From Alectoria sarmentosa (lineage: Eukaryota > Ascomycota > Lecanoromycetes > Lecanorales > Parmeliaceae): a stretch of DNA of 64,000 bases. Shown here piece after piece: positions 22,501 to 32,711 of the stretch. The position numbers and the translations under genes were made by a program. The DNA lies in NCBI GenBank assembly GCA_009733775.1, contig WOGZ01000003.1:248001-312000 (forward strand), given 5' to 3'. A model generated the notes under the pieces. The model searched no databases. It was given only the letters and a program-made list of their open reading frames with translations, and was not told where the DNA came from. How positions within the stretch are numbered: position 1 is the stretch's first letter; each line of letters opens with the position of its first letter.

Positions 22501-24057
22501 GCGTCTGATGATAACAATATAAGACTTTGGGATCCAATTGAAGGGGCCGTTCGAGGCACGCTTAAAGGTCATTCAACGTCGGTTCAAGAATTAAAATTCT
22601 CTCCCAACAGTCAACTGTTGGCTTCTGGGTCATATGACAGTTTTATTAAACTTTGGGATCCAGTCGCAAGGGCCTGTCGAGGCACGCTCGAAGATTGTCT
22701 ATATTGGGATGGAGTGATGATCTTCTCCCCCAACGGCCAACTTCTAGCCTCTGGATCTTCTGACAATACTATCAAAATCTGGAATTCAAGAGGGATCTTA
22801 CAAAACACGCTCGAGGGCCATTCGCATTCTATTACTACACTGGTCTTCTCCCCAGATGGTCGACTTCTGGTCTCTGCATCTTTTGATTCCACAATCAGAC
22901 TCTGGGACCCAATTACAGGGACCCACCGAGGAACGCTTGAAGGCCATTCAGAAATGATTAACGCGGTTGTATTTTCCGCCGACGGCCAGTGTCTAGCCTC
23001 TGCATCTTCTGATCACACAATCAGACTCTGGGAAGTAGTCGTAGAGGCCCCTCGAGGCACGCTTGAAGGTCATTCAAGAGAAGTATGCGCAGTGACCTTG
23101 TCCCCTGGGGACCAAATTCTGGCCTCTGCATCTTATGATAAGACTGTCAAACTTTGGAGCTCGGTAGGGGTCCTAGAAGGCACGTTCGAAGGTCATGAGG
23201 ATTGGGTTGCCGCAATAGCTTTTTCCCCTAACGGTCAGCTCCTGGCTTCTGGATCTCACGATCGGACTGTTAGATTGTGGAATATAGTCACAAAGACATG
23301 TGATGTACTCATAGGTCATGATGATGTTGTAAACACGGTGACCTTCTCCCCCAACGGTCGACTTCTGGCCTCTGGAGATGCCTCAATCATCAGACTTTGG
23401 AATCCCTACACAGGGGCCCTTCGAGGAACGCTCGAAGGCTATTCAGACTTCATTAATGCAATCGTCTTCTCCCCCAATGGTCGACTTCTGGCCTCTGTAT
23501 ATGGACATACCATCAGACTTTGGAATCCCTTCACAGGGGCCCTCCAAGGAACGCTCGAAGGCTATTCGAGTCCAATCAGCGCGATTATCTTTTCCCTCGA
23601 TGGCCAGCATCTAGCCTCTACGCACCATGATTATACAATCAGACTCTGGAATATCAGAAAGAGAACTTTAGTTCAGCAATGTGAGTCTAATTACGGCCAG
23701 AATATATCCATCAGACAGTATGGGTCCGAATTAGATATAGACGGTAGGCTACTTGAGAAGTTTGGACATACTTACGGCAAGAGTCTCTCCTTACAAGGCG
23801 GTGATTCACGAGCCTTTTACCCACATCAGGTCTCGTCGTCTTTATACGATTCCCCCAACGAGCAGGGTGTGGCTGATGCATCGTACGCATTGGACTTCAA
23901 GAAGGAGTGGGTGACTTATAAAGGACGTAGAGTTTTATGGCTTCCACTCAGCTACCGTCCACGCGTGTACTTCTTTCACAACCACACTCTAATGCTAGGA
24001 AATATGTCCGGTCGAGTCACGTTGCTCCGTTTCAGTATGACGATTCCTCCATCCTGA
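19549..24057 (+). CDS. NLR-like protein: RelA/SpoT synthetase - NACHT - WD40 repeats
   Basis: Exons 19549-21777 and 21835-24057 join in phase 0 across a 57-nt intron with GTAAGC donor, TGCTGAT branch site and CTCTAG acceptor, giving 1483 aa. Residues ~1-205 are a RelA/SpoT synthetase domain: RVKATGS (45-51), DLVAGR (75-80), GYDGLH (124-129), EIQV (148-151) and LEHDIEYK. These match the ATP/GTP-binding motifs of small alarmone synthetases; no HD hydrolase domain is present. A NACHT ATPase follows, with P-loop GDPGKGKT (295-302) and Walker B FAIDALDEC (401-409). Thirteen WD40 repeats of about 42 residues occupy ~815-1345, then a fungal NLR-type tail. The architecture implies ligand sensing by WD40, NACHT-driven assembly and an enzymatic output that would make (p)ppGpp or a relative. 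It is cytosolic (no signal peptide or helix). The activity is inferred, not shown. Confidence 0.93.
19678..20160 (+). other. RelA/SpoT-like domain segment of the NLR
   Basis: Segment encoding residues ~44-204. The RxKxxxS motif, the Asp of the DLVAGR strand, GYDGLH, and Glu148 with Gln150 are all present, so the nucleotidyl pyrophosphokinase site looks intact. Confidence 0.85.
22057..23664 (+). repeat. Thirteen WD40 repeats (in-frame coding repeat)
   Basis: Units of about 126 bases share FSPNGQLLASAS...IRLWDP...GTLEGHS. Repeats 11 and 12 (about 23290-23545) are the most alike at base level (AGACTTTGGAATCCC...CAGGGGCCC), which suggests recent duplication or conversion. Repeats 2 and 6 have lost the GH dipeptide. 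Confidence 0.9.
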
Positions 24058-26181
24058 ACCTAGCCTTTGTACGATCCCGTTGGAAGGCAATCAAGCTCGC
24101 CGTCTGGCACCTCGATACCACCCAAATACTGGCATACTATGCTCATGGGAGACCTGAAGCCCCTTGCTGGCTACAAGGGCCTGGGCTGGCCATACGACTA
24201 GGCCCTTCGACATTCCCGTCTGGAAACTACCTTGATACACGACATGCAGCTATCCGCTAGTCATAGCAACGGCAGCGGTCAGACTCGGGCTACCAAGAAA
24301 GCAATGTGGTCCCGCAGGCTTCTAGATCAACTCGATCTCAGCGCTGAACCTACGCCGGCCGGGGGAATCTATTGCTACTGGTCATGCTCGGATCAGGGAT
24401 GACGACATTCAGTACCACTATGTGCGAGAACATATCGCCTCTGGGGCGACAACCAGGAGGAGACGGGAGGGGATGAACAATGTCATGATACGACGGCAAG
24501 CAGTTCACAGACGGTTTTGTGCAACACTGATTTTGGTGCTTAAAGGTCAGGAGAGGACGATGCGTAAAAAGTCTGTATCTAATTCTCACGAAGAGGACAT
24601 GTGGACCTGTTATAGGAGTTGGTCAACGCAAGCTTAGGCTTAAGCTAGTCTTGTGCTTGTATACGATTCTTTAGCCTCGAAGACACCTCGGCCTTTTTCA
24701 CGATAGAATGCGGTATATATTGCACCTGCAAATAGCATGCAGCAAAATCTTCGCCCTAGCTTCGCCACACCTGATCCACATCACTAATGCACACTCTTGT
24801 TCATGACATGGCGGACGTTTCGAGGTTCGAGATCAGGAGCAAGGCCTTCCCATAATATTGGGGATCATGTCGCAAGATTACTTGACTGCCTTGTCGAAAA
24901 AGAGGATGAGTGTCCCCCGGGCTTCCCGCATCGCTTCAGACCGTCATCATCAACGATGCCTACGATGACCATATCTAGCAATGAGACGCCTGTTTTGGAC
25001 GTACCCAGCATGGAGTCACGTAAACAGTATGGGATCGCTCAATCGCTGAGTGCTGTCTACGCAATGGGGCAAATGTTAGATACATGCCGTGTAGGAGCAG
25101 GAAGGACGATGACGCACCATACTCTACACCTCGCTCCAGCTTCGCATTCTAGTCTGGCATCACTGGCGAGCAGTCTGCATATTATTTGCGAAGCAAAAGT
25201 AGGTGTGTATGCAGTGGCATTTGTGCAACTAGGATCTTAAGGCAACTGGACGATGTCGTCTTCGGAGGTACCTCCTGCTCTCTGGCGCAAGCACTTTTAC
25301 ATTATCTCAATTGGGCCTAGAGGAGCAAGGGTTCTCGTACATCTACGACACGATAGGTGGAGACATACGCTTCCGTTGAATTGTTGACATCCAGCCACCA
25401 CTGAAATAGCAACTGGAAACCGCTCTAAGACGAGAGATCCGAAGATCAGCTATCCAACCTGCGTGCCTATCTATATTCAGCATCTGTGAGCGTGACACCA
25501 ATCGCGCTCGAGGTCTGCCGTTAGGGGTGACATGGCATCGTGGTTGGGGGCCTGCAATTAATCAGGAAATCAACCCTCGTAGTAACCACCATGGTCCTTA
25601 TATCTGACTAGTACTAACACGATCTCAGTATTCCAATTTGTCACAGGCGCTGTCAAGGAGGGCCGCGCCTTCGGGGCATCGAAGTTGGACTCCGGCTCCC
25701 ACATATGACTCCTCGGTCAATATCGCCAATACCAATACCCCTTTACACTTTCTCTACTTCACTAAGTATCCTCATCTCGCATGCGGAAAAGTATACTTGA
25801 GGCCGACGTAGGTTTCATATTTGCCAGCGCCGAGGTTTTGGACCTATTTAGTGGCTTCTACACGCCCATTTATTATCAGAGGCGACAACGCCGATCCGAC
25901 TGGACAGTCTTGGAATATCCTGCGGCCCCAACACTTGTAGTTACTTACTTCGGCACTTGGGACGTTGCGCCTTAAACTCGGCCGAAACGGCTCATATTCA
26001 ACACACATGATCAACATTTAACACATTTGTTTAACACATAATGGAGGCAATCATAGCACTCATTGGTATAAATGAAGGGCAGTGCTTGCCTCAATACCAT
26101 CGAATCTTCTTCCTTTAGTATCATTAGTTCCCCATCCTCTTCGCCGCAATCCACAAAACAACTGCAAAAATCGCTCTCAAA
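24058..26181. other. Intergenic, no supported gene
   Basis: A 147-codon frame near 24797-25240 lacks a plausible ATG at its start and any known domain. The rest holds only short frames. Confidence 0.4.
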
Positions 26182-26685
26182 ATGACTTCGCATGTCGCAC
26201 GGAACGGCGGGCTCAGCCAGCAAACGCACGAGGCGTACAGGTGCTATGGTAGAACTCCTCGTGGTGTCGACGAAAGGCTCCACTTCTATTACACCTATCT
26301 CCTTGACGTTGTGCCCTGGGGAATCACCGTCAACCATATCCCCGCCGAGCGATCCAACGACCCGCGAGCCTCGAGTACAAGGGAGGAGATACAGCTCTTG
26401 ACGCTTTCGGGGACGATTTTCATGTCGAGTCTCATCTCCATGGAGCGCAGTGCCACCATGATTGAGACAGTCGCCGCTGATGAGGCCTACAGCAAATGGC
26501 TTGACGGAGACTTCGTTCCAGACGATCGGAAATGGCGCTTCTTCACTGGCCTAACACAGATCAGGTTCTTCGAGAGTCCTCGCGGCGACGAGTGGGATCT
26601 TGTGGACAACTTTAATCTAATGCTGAATGCGCAGGGAGTCGCTGCATTCTTGCAGCAGGAGTACAACAGACTTAGTTTCCATTAA
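26182..26685 (+). CDS. Hypothetical protein, 167 aa
   Basis: A single open exon starts with ATG in a good context (CAAAATGAC). The protein is soluble, with no signal peptide or transmembrane segment, and contains ...YYTYLLDVVPWGITVNHIPAERS... and ...DDRKWRFFTGLTQIRFFESPRGDEW.... I do not recognise the family. Its plain amino-acid composition and its place between the NLR and the HET pseudogene make it a plausible lineage-specific gene, but it could also be a chance frame. Confidence 0.4.
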   Translation: MTSHVARNGGLSQQTHEAYRCYGRTPRGVDERLHFYYTYLLDVVPWGITVNHIPAERSNDPRASSTREEIQLLTLSGTIFMSSLISMERSATMIETVAADEAYSKWLDGDFVPDDRKWRFFTGLTQIRFFESPRGDEWDLVDNFNLMLNAQGVAAFLQQEYNRLSFH

Positions 26686-28070
26686 TGGCTCTAGCCAGGT
26701 GCCGAACGGAGAATGATGGGGGAGAACGCCATGTTAGACTTGATATTCATCATGCAATCAATACACACTTGCTCTCATCCTGAAAGATTCCAACAAATGC
26801 TAGACTCCAACTATCGTAACTCCCGACTGATAGCCGTAATTAGAGAGGTTCAGCAGGATGATCAAACTGGGATGTTCAAGAAGGCATCACGCGCACCCGA
26901 GACTAGTGCTATTGCAAACGATTCGTATATTGGTGATCTTAGCACACCGCCAGTCTTCGTCTTTTCCCCACATGATCACCTTGATCACACTCTTCTCCGA
27001 TCTCCGATTCATTGTACGACTCTGGAGCCGCCTTTGACCAATCGCTCTGGAAAAGGTTAAGACTTAGTACCATCCAGGCAGCCGCTTGGTGGCCTATTCC
27101 GCTAATCATCGAGCGTTCGGTCTTGATATTCGCCTCCATCCAACGCTCGGGCTCGACAGAGGTTATGTTTGAAAAAGCTTTGTTTATAGTCTTGGAGACA
27201 CTCTCTGCCATTGGTCGCCAAGGTCCGACCGAGCATAGTACATCTTAATAGATCCCTCCCTTCTTCTTCACCTTCTTTTCCTCCATCAATGGCATCTGAA
27301 TACGCTTCACTGCCAAAGTTTTCCAGAGAGTGCGTTTGGTGACCAAGAAGAGAGCCAGTGTCAGTACCAAGCATAACAAATCCCATCTTTGTGCATGCGC
27401 TAAAATAGCGGCGCCAAGACGATGGAAATGTACCCCAACCTAAGGGTAAGCAGGACATCATGATTCATCACCAATTCCAGAGACCACCATCACAGGAAGT
27501 GGGCGGTCACAGCAGTCTACTTTATCGAAGCATCTCCATTCCTAGTATGTACAAAGATTATGGTGGCAGCCAGTTATTACGATGCTGCTTCAAGTATGCG
27601 CACCGATGAGGAGCAATTGGAAATCCAAGCACGGGATATAGATCAAAAAGCATTGCTTTTGCAGGCTCGATTGCGTGGATTCCTTGTCAGGCTTAAAGTT
27701 TCTCGCCCTCATTAAGATGATGTTGCTATCGACAGTATTGAGCATTTGGCTTCTATGAATCAAGGGAGGTATCGAGATACCCATAGCATTACTAGTGAAA
27801 TAATTGATGAGAGACGGAACAGCAATATCAACAAGATCATAGACAAACATATCGTACATGACGAACATGGAGATAAACATGCACAAAAGGACAATATCTG
27901 TGGGTACACAAGTACGCCAGGGAAAGCCGAGGATATAGACCTCCATGCTCAATGGCAGGAATCAATCAATAGCGCGACTAATGATAGTGAGCGTGACAGC
28001 AATTACAGTAAAGCTAATGACCTTGCTGATGACACCTTGAGCAGATAAGGAGGTGCACAATAGGGTTTAG
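26686..28070. other. No confident gene; several overlapping frames
   Basis: Frames at 26713-27060 (+), 27102-27461 (-), 26939-27211 (-), 27746-28048 (+) and 27590-27952 (-, with a hydrophobic stretch) overlap on opposite strands. None has a recognisable domain. The upstream exon of the HET gene, if there was one, could lie here. Confidence 0.35.
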
Positions 28071-30479
28071 ATTGATTGCCATTTCAGCAGTACCGATAAG
28101 ACCGCTATCACAGGATTTCCCACAACAACCTCAGAAGAAACCGCCTTTGAAGCAGCCGCCAAATTGCGGGGCGAAGTTACTCCCTGGTGGATCGAAAGCC
28201 CACCTGATTCCAAAGAAGGCGGTTTATGCAACATATGTAGACGCATCAGCTTCGATATTCTACTCCACAAGGTAGACACCCTGATGTATGAGAACCCTAC
28301 TTCTCTTAGCACTCTTCAAGCCATTGCGAGAAAGAGTGAGTGCTCCTTTTGCCGCCTTGTTGCTCACACAGGCTTCCATACACTACAATGTACCATCGAG
28401 AGCCTGAGATCCCATGGAAGCAACGTCTATTGCGAGCTTTGCGACGACATTACGTGGAACCGATACGCGACGAGAATTAGATATCTCTGTCTGAAGCTCA
28501 CGATATCATTACCGAATGAAGATGAGAAAATCATCAGACATGAATGGATTCAACAGATTCTTACTTCTGACGAGAAACCGCCGGAGCAGAGTCGAAACGA
28601 CTCCCGCCTAGTCAAAGATCAAATCGATCTGGAACTTATCAAATGTTGACTTAAGACTTGCAAAGAACAGCATAGTTCAATGTATTTACAATATAACGTT
28701 TTCCTTCCGTCATTCGTCCCCGAACGCCGACGGATATTCATGACCCGTCTACGCTCATAATTCAGCCATGTTAGCCTATTCCTGTGTATACTACAACTTT
28801 TGACCTGACGCATGTCGATGTCAAGAGGGAGTGTCTGGTCGATATGCCCTTGAATACAATCTATATAGCCTTGAGCTATGTCTGGGGAGGTCCTCACTCT
28901 TTCCAGAACGTAATGAGTAAGAAAGAGACTTGCACAATCCGCACAGCGTATCTGTGGATGACGAGGCAATTCCTCGCACAATTCAGGATGCCATTCGGCT
29001 AGCTGCCGACCTCGGAAAGAAGTACATCTGGGTGGATTCATTGTGTATTTGCCAAGACGAAACGGAAAACAAGATGAGCCAAATAGCGAATATGGGCAAC
29101 ATTTACGGTCAAGCTCTCTTTACAATAGTTGCTGCTTTCGGAAGCAATGCCAATGCCGGCCTCCCAGGAGTGCGGGCAATTTCAAGAGACAGTATACAAC
29201 GAGCTGAATGCGTCCAGGGTATGATTCTTGCCAATGTGCTTCCTCAACTTGAAGACATCATTGAGCAATCTCACTGGAATACAAGGGGCTGGACATACCA
29301 AGAAAAAGAGGTATGTAAAAGATACCTCATATACTGCAAAACGCACGTCTTCTTCCAATGTAATCGGACTATGTTTAAAGAAGACTCTGGCCTAAGGAAT
29401 CACGCGATTGGAGGCGGGCGAGCACTGAGAATTCGCGGAGAGATGCAACCGATCTGGAACAATTATCGAAGAGCAGTCGTCGAGTATACAAAACGTACCA
29501 CATCCGATGAGTCGGATGCGGTAAATGCTTTCCAAGGAATTGTCAGCCTACTACAGCCGGCTTTCAAAGGAGACTTCTTGTTTGGGCTTCCCGAAACGGA
29601 GCTTGATATTGCGCTTCTTTGGCAGCCAACCTCCTCCATCCACAGAAGAGTGAACCAAAAAGACTAAAGCGCGCCTCTTTTCCTAGCTGGAGCTGGGTCG
29701 GATGGATCGGAGGAGTCGCATATCCGTGGACAAGGCACCAGCTTGATGACCTCTCCAGGGTAGAGTAAGAATGCACGGATTCAAAGGGCGGGAACATTCG
29801 TTTAAGTACTAGGAACGAACTTCGGGACCCCAAATACGGTGACCATGATCGTTGGGAATATGTACCTGACTCACGGGGGACACCGTACTACGATCTACAC
29901 AAGAACCTGGACATTGGGTGTCTGCATCCAGTAGCACCAAAAGATAAAAGGAGCAATTATATGCTAATCCAACCCGGTTCCCATCGGTTGATTTTCAAAG
30001 CATATACCGCATTCTTCCGCATCTCATCTATATGTTGCACCACTCTGAGCGATCCTCTCAGAGAAAATGCCTGCATTCTTTGCCCGCTTAGTATCTTTGA
30101 CCGAGACGGATTCGTCGCTGGAAGAATCCATGTGCCAGCGCAATTGATTGGGATGCTCAAGGGCGAACATCAAGAATTCGTCTGCCTTTCGCGTCGGCAT
30201 TACAGTCAACAGGACCATGGACCTGCCCACCAATCGCCGGAAGACGATTTCAAAGATGTACCTGACCAAGTCACTCTGTATCCGTACGATAGCAGCACGG
30301 AGGCACGTGAAGATGAATTCGTCCGTAGGAGATACAACAGGTACAAGCCCTGGCCCCTTTATAACGTCATGATGATTGAGCGGGGCCATGGCGTGGCTTC
30401 TCGCATCGCGCTTGGTGTTCTGCATGTCACGGCTTTCGTGCAGACGAAGCCGACAATGAAACTCATTACCCTTGCTTGA
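28071..30479 (+). pseudogene. Heterokaryon-incompatibility (HET) domain gene, broken
   Basis: Landmarks of a full-length HET protein occur in order but in different frames. The cysteine motif LCNICRR is at ~28222 and CSFC at ~28340. HET motif YIALSYVWGG is at ~28861, IWVDSLCICQD at ~29028 and RGWTYQEK at ~29286, then FPSWSWVGW at ~29679. The C-terminal EFVCLSRR (~30173) and KPWPLYNVMMIE (~30343) follow. Breaks: no in-frame ATG before the cysteine motif; TGA at 28647-28649 where a Trp is expected; a one-base frame change near 28921; another near 29656 in an A-run; and TAA at 29767-29769, which alternatively fits a 48-nt intron (phase-preserving). HET proteins trigger regulated cell death on encounter with a different mycelium. 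This copy is probably inactive, unless the A-run shifts are assembly errors. Confidence 0.8.
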
Positions 30480-31442
30480 GTTGCCAGTTGCTGCAGGGTT
30501 AGGGTTAGTCTCAGCAGTCACACCACGTTAGGCCTTTTGACTGAATGTAACGTTGTTCGGCGCCGAGAAGGGGTCCATGATAGGGCTAGTACCCAACGCA
30601 AATTGTCAATGCACTGAGGGGCAAGACCCGCTGCACTATCAGCCCCTACTGCACAGCTGCTACAGAAATGTGGTCGCCCAATCATTCACAAAAACCTTCG
30701 TGCAAGTAGATCGGTGGATGCGACCCATACACGCTTTCCTCTCGAAGCCACCCTCTACAGGCCATCATCGCGTGAGGCTCGATGACAAGTCTCAAGGCCT
30801 CACTTGCAACATGGGTGACATGAGGGCAGATTGGCACATAGTAACTCGATGCCTGCGTGGCAAAGGGGTGTTCGATATCTGCGACAATGCCTGTCTCAGC
30901 CGATCGAGGCGTCCTCCTTTCGAGAGATAGAGTAAGAGCAAACTAGGCGCCAATGTGGAGGATATCAGATATTTTCATGTGTGAATGTGATTGGCCCGAA
31001 TGCCATATTCGAGACGAGATTAGGAAGTGAAGGGGTAGGGAAAAGGGGGGGGGGGCAAGCTTTAGAGATGCTCGGGGGAAAGCTGCGTCGATCCTCGGCG
31101 TCAAGTATCAGCTTTAGTCCTCACACAGCCTGATCTACCGAGGCGTTGTCGTTTCGAAGGCGGGAGGGTCGGCAAGCTGGGCGGTAACATGCATGGAAGA
31201 CATTACAACCTAGCCGGAAATAGAAAATCAGAAGACAAGCTAGGGGTTTCCAGGGGCTAACATTTGAGAAATGAAACGAAAACGCCCCTGTCAGCGTAAA
31301 GTGTTAATCTCGAAGCCTGATCTGAGGGACCCAAGGTATAAAGAGGCAAGCCTTCCTTGATTCCACTTTGATTTTGTCAATCCAAATACTCCTTGCCTCC
31401 CCCCACGACTACTTGGTCTGCGTTTCTAATTCCCAATACACC
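30480..31442. other. Intergenic, no supported gene
   Basis: Contains a 125-codon frame (30553-30930) without known features, a poly-G tract at ~31046-31056, and near the end a TATA-like GGTATAAAGAGG at ~31335 about 108 bases before the patatin-like ATG. Confidence 0.45.
31335..31346 (+). promoter_or_regulatory. Candidate TATA box of the patatin-like gene
   Basis: GGTATAAAGAGG lies ~100 bases upstream of the ATG at 31443, a reasonable distance for a fungal core promoter. Sequence resemblance only. Confidence 0.4.
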
Positions 31443-32711
31443 ATGACGGATCCTTCCAGACCCTCGAAGCCTCTTAATATCCTTACTCTCGACGGTGGAG
31501 GACTGCAAGCCATATCGACACTTACGATCTTGAATAAGGTCCTCGAAAGATTCGTTGAGGAGCATGGACTCTTAGGAAAAAGACAACTAAGGCCCTGCGA
31601 TGTGTTCGACACCATTGCGGGTATTGGCGCGGGTGGCTGGCTGGCCATTCTCCTGGGCCGCTTCCGAATGGACATACCTGAATGCCTAATCATATGGCAG
31701 GGTATGATGGAACGCATCGCGCCAAAATCAAAGGCGGAGGAACTCCGCCTGCGACTGCTTCAGCATTGCTGCTATGACACAGAACGTCTCGTAGAGCAGG
31801 TCCATGATCTGACCCAAGCCTTCAGCACAGGTGACCGCCTCTTCGAGCCTGACGCCGAAGGCGCACGTACTCGCCACGTCTTCGTTGCGGCCCTGGCTGC
31901 TGACGCCGGAAGCTACGGCCTCTTCCGGTCTTATGAGATCCCAACATCAGCCAAACTGCCGACGAAGCTGCTTGGAGGCCCGGAGAATCCGAGCAGCTTC
32001 AAGATCACACGCGCCTTTCGGGTGACAGGTGCCGCGAAGTACTTCACTGAACCATGGGAAGAACAGATGGCAAGTAGCGGCAAGGTAAAATTCAGTGATA
32101 CCAAGTTCCCAAAGCCTCACAACATTACCGGACTGGCTTTGGATGAGATGTGGGGCATCTATGGAACTGACGTTCCATTGTCCATAGTGGTCAATATTGG
32201 ACCTGGACTTCCCAATGATGTTGATGTCAAACAGATCGCACGAAGGGTTCCCTGTGGGTCAAATCTAAGTCCAGCTCACGAAGCAGCCTCTACGAAGAGA
32301 GCAATGTTGTCTATTGGTTTTGTTCCAATGTTATATATGGAGCGGAACGTCAAGCGGCTCTCACTCCATTTCCATGAGGACACAGAAGAACAGAATCCAA
32401 CTGTCGAGGCGGTCGCTGAGGGCGAAATGAATCGCGCAGTCGCTCGAACAAGCAGCCTCGGATCTATCCAGGCTGGAGAAGATGACATCGAATCTGACAT
32501 CAAGAAGAAGTTGAACAATACTCACCCGGGAAATGCCGGACTTTACTATCGGCTTGCTCCTACCAAAGCTCCTCAAAGCACTTCTCGGAATGACTCTTCT
32601 GCATCTGGCGCGGTATTGGATGCTACCTTGGATTATCTCAACGAACCTCATGTCGACGCTGCAATCAACGAAATTGTAACGCGAATATTTGAGGTTGTCT
32701 CTGAACGCTGA
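31443..32711 (+). CDS. Patatin-like protein lacking the catalytic serine
   Basis: A single exon gives 422 aa. The N-terminal ILTLDGGGLQ (oxyanion loop, D17-Q22) is typical of the patatin phospholipase fold, and FDTIAG follows. The nucleophile elbow, normally GTSTGG or GxSxG, reads GIGAGG (60-65), so Gly62 sits where Ser should be. I also see no DG[GA] motif for the catalytic Asp; the equivalent region reads YFTEPWEEQ...KFSDTKFP. Intact members are calcium-independent lipases and serve as N-terminal effector domains of some fungal NLRs. This one should be hydrolase-dead while the frame stays fully open, which suggests a retained non-catalytic role rather than decay. No NACHT or repeat domain is attached. 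The first in-frame ATG is used. Confidence 0.85.
   Translation: MTDPSRPSKPLNILTLDGGGLQAISTLTILNKVLERFVEEHGLLGKRQLRPCDVFDTIAGIGAGGWLAILLGRFRMDIPECLIIWQGMMERIAPKSKAEELRLRLLQHCCYDTERLVEQVHDLTQAFSTGDRLFEPDAEGARTRHVFVAALAADAGSYGLFRSYEIPTSAKLPTKLLGGPENPSSFKITRAFRVTGAAKYFTEPWEEQMASSGKVKFSDTKFPKPHNITGLALDEMWGIYGTDVPLSIVVNIGPGLPNDVDVKQIARRVPCGSNLSPAHEAASTKRAMLSIGFVPMLYMERNVKRLSLHFHEDTEEQNPTVEAVAEGEMNRAVARTSSLGSIQAGEDDIESDIKKKLNNTHPGNAGLYYRLAPTKAPQSTSRNDSSASGAVLDATLDYLNEPHVDAAINEIVTRIFEVVSER

Noticed and set aside
27590..27952. Minus-strand frame with a hydrophobic stretch
   Set aside because: No domain or plausible splice partners, and it overlaps an equally long plus-strand frame; could be chance.
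30494..30507. GGGTTAGGGTTAG, telomere-like
   Set aside because: Only two units; too short to call an interstitial telomere or chromosome end.
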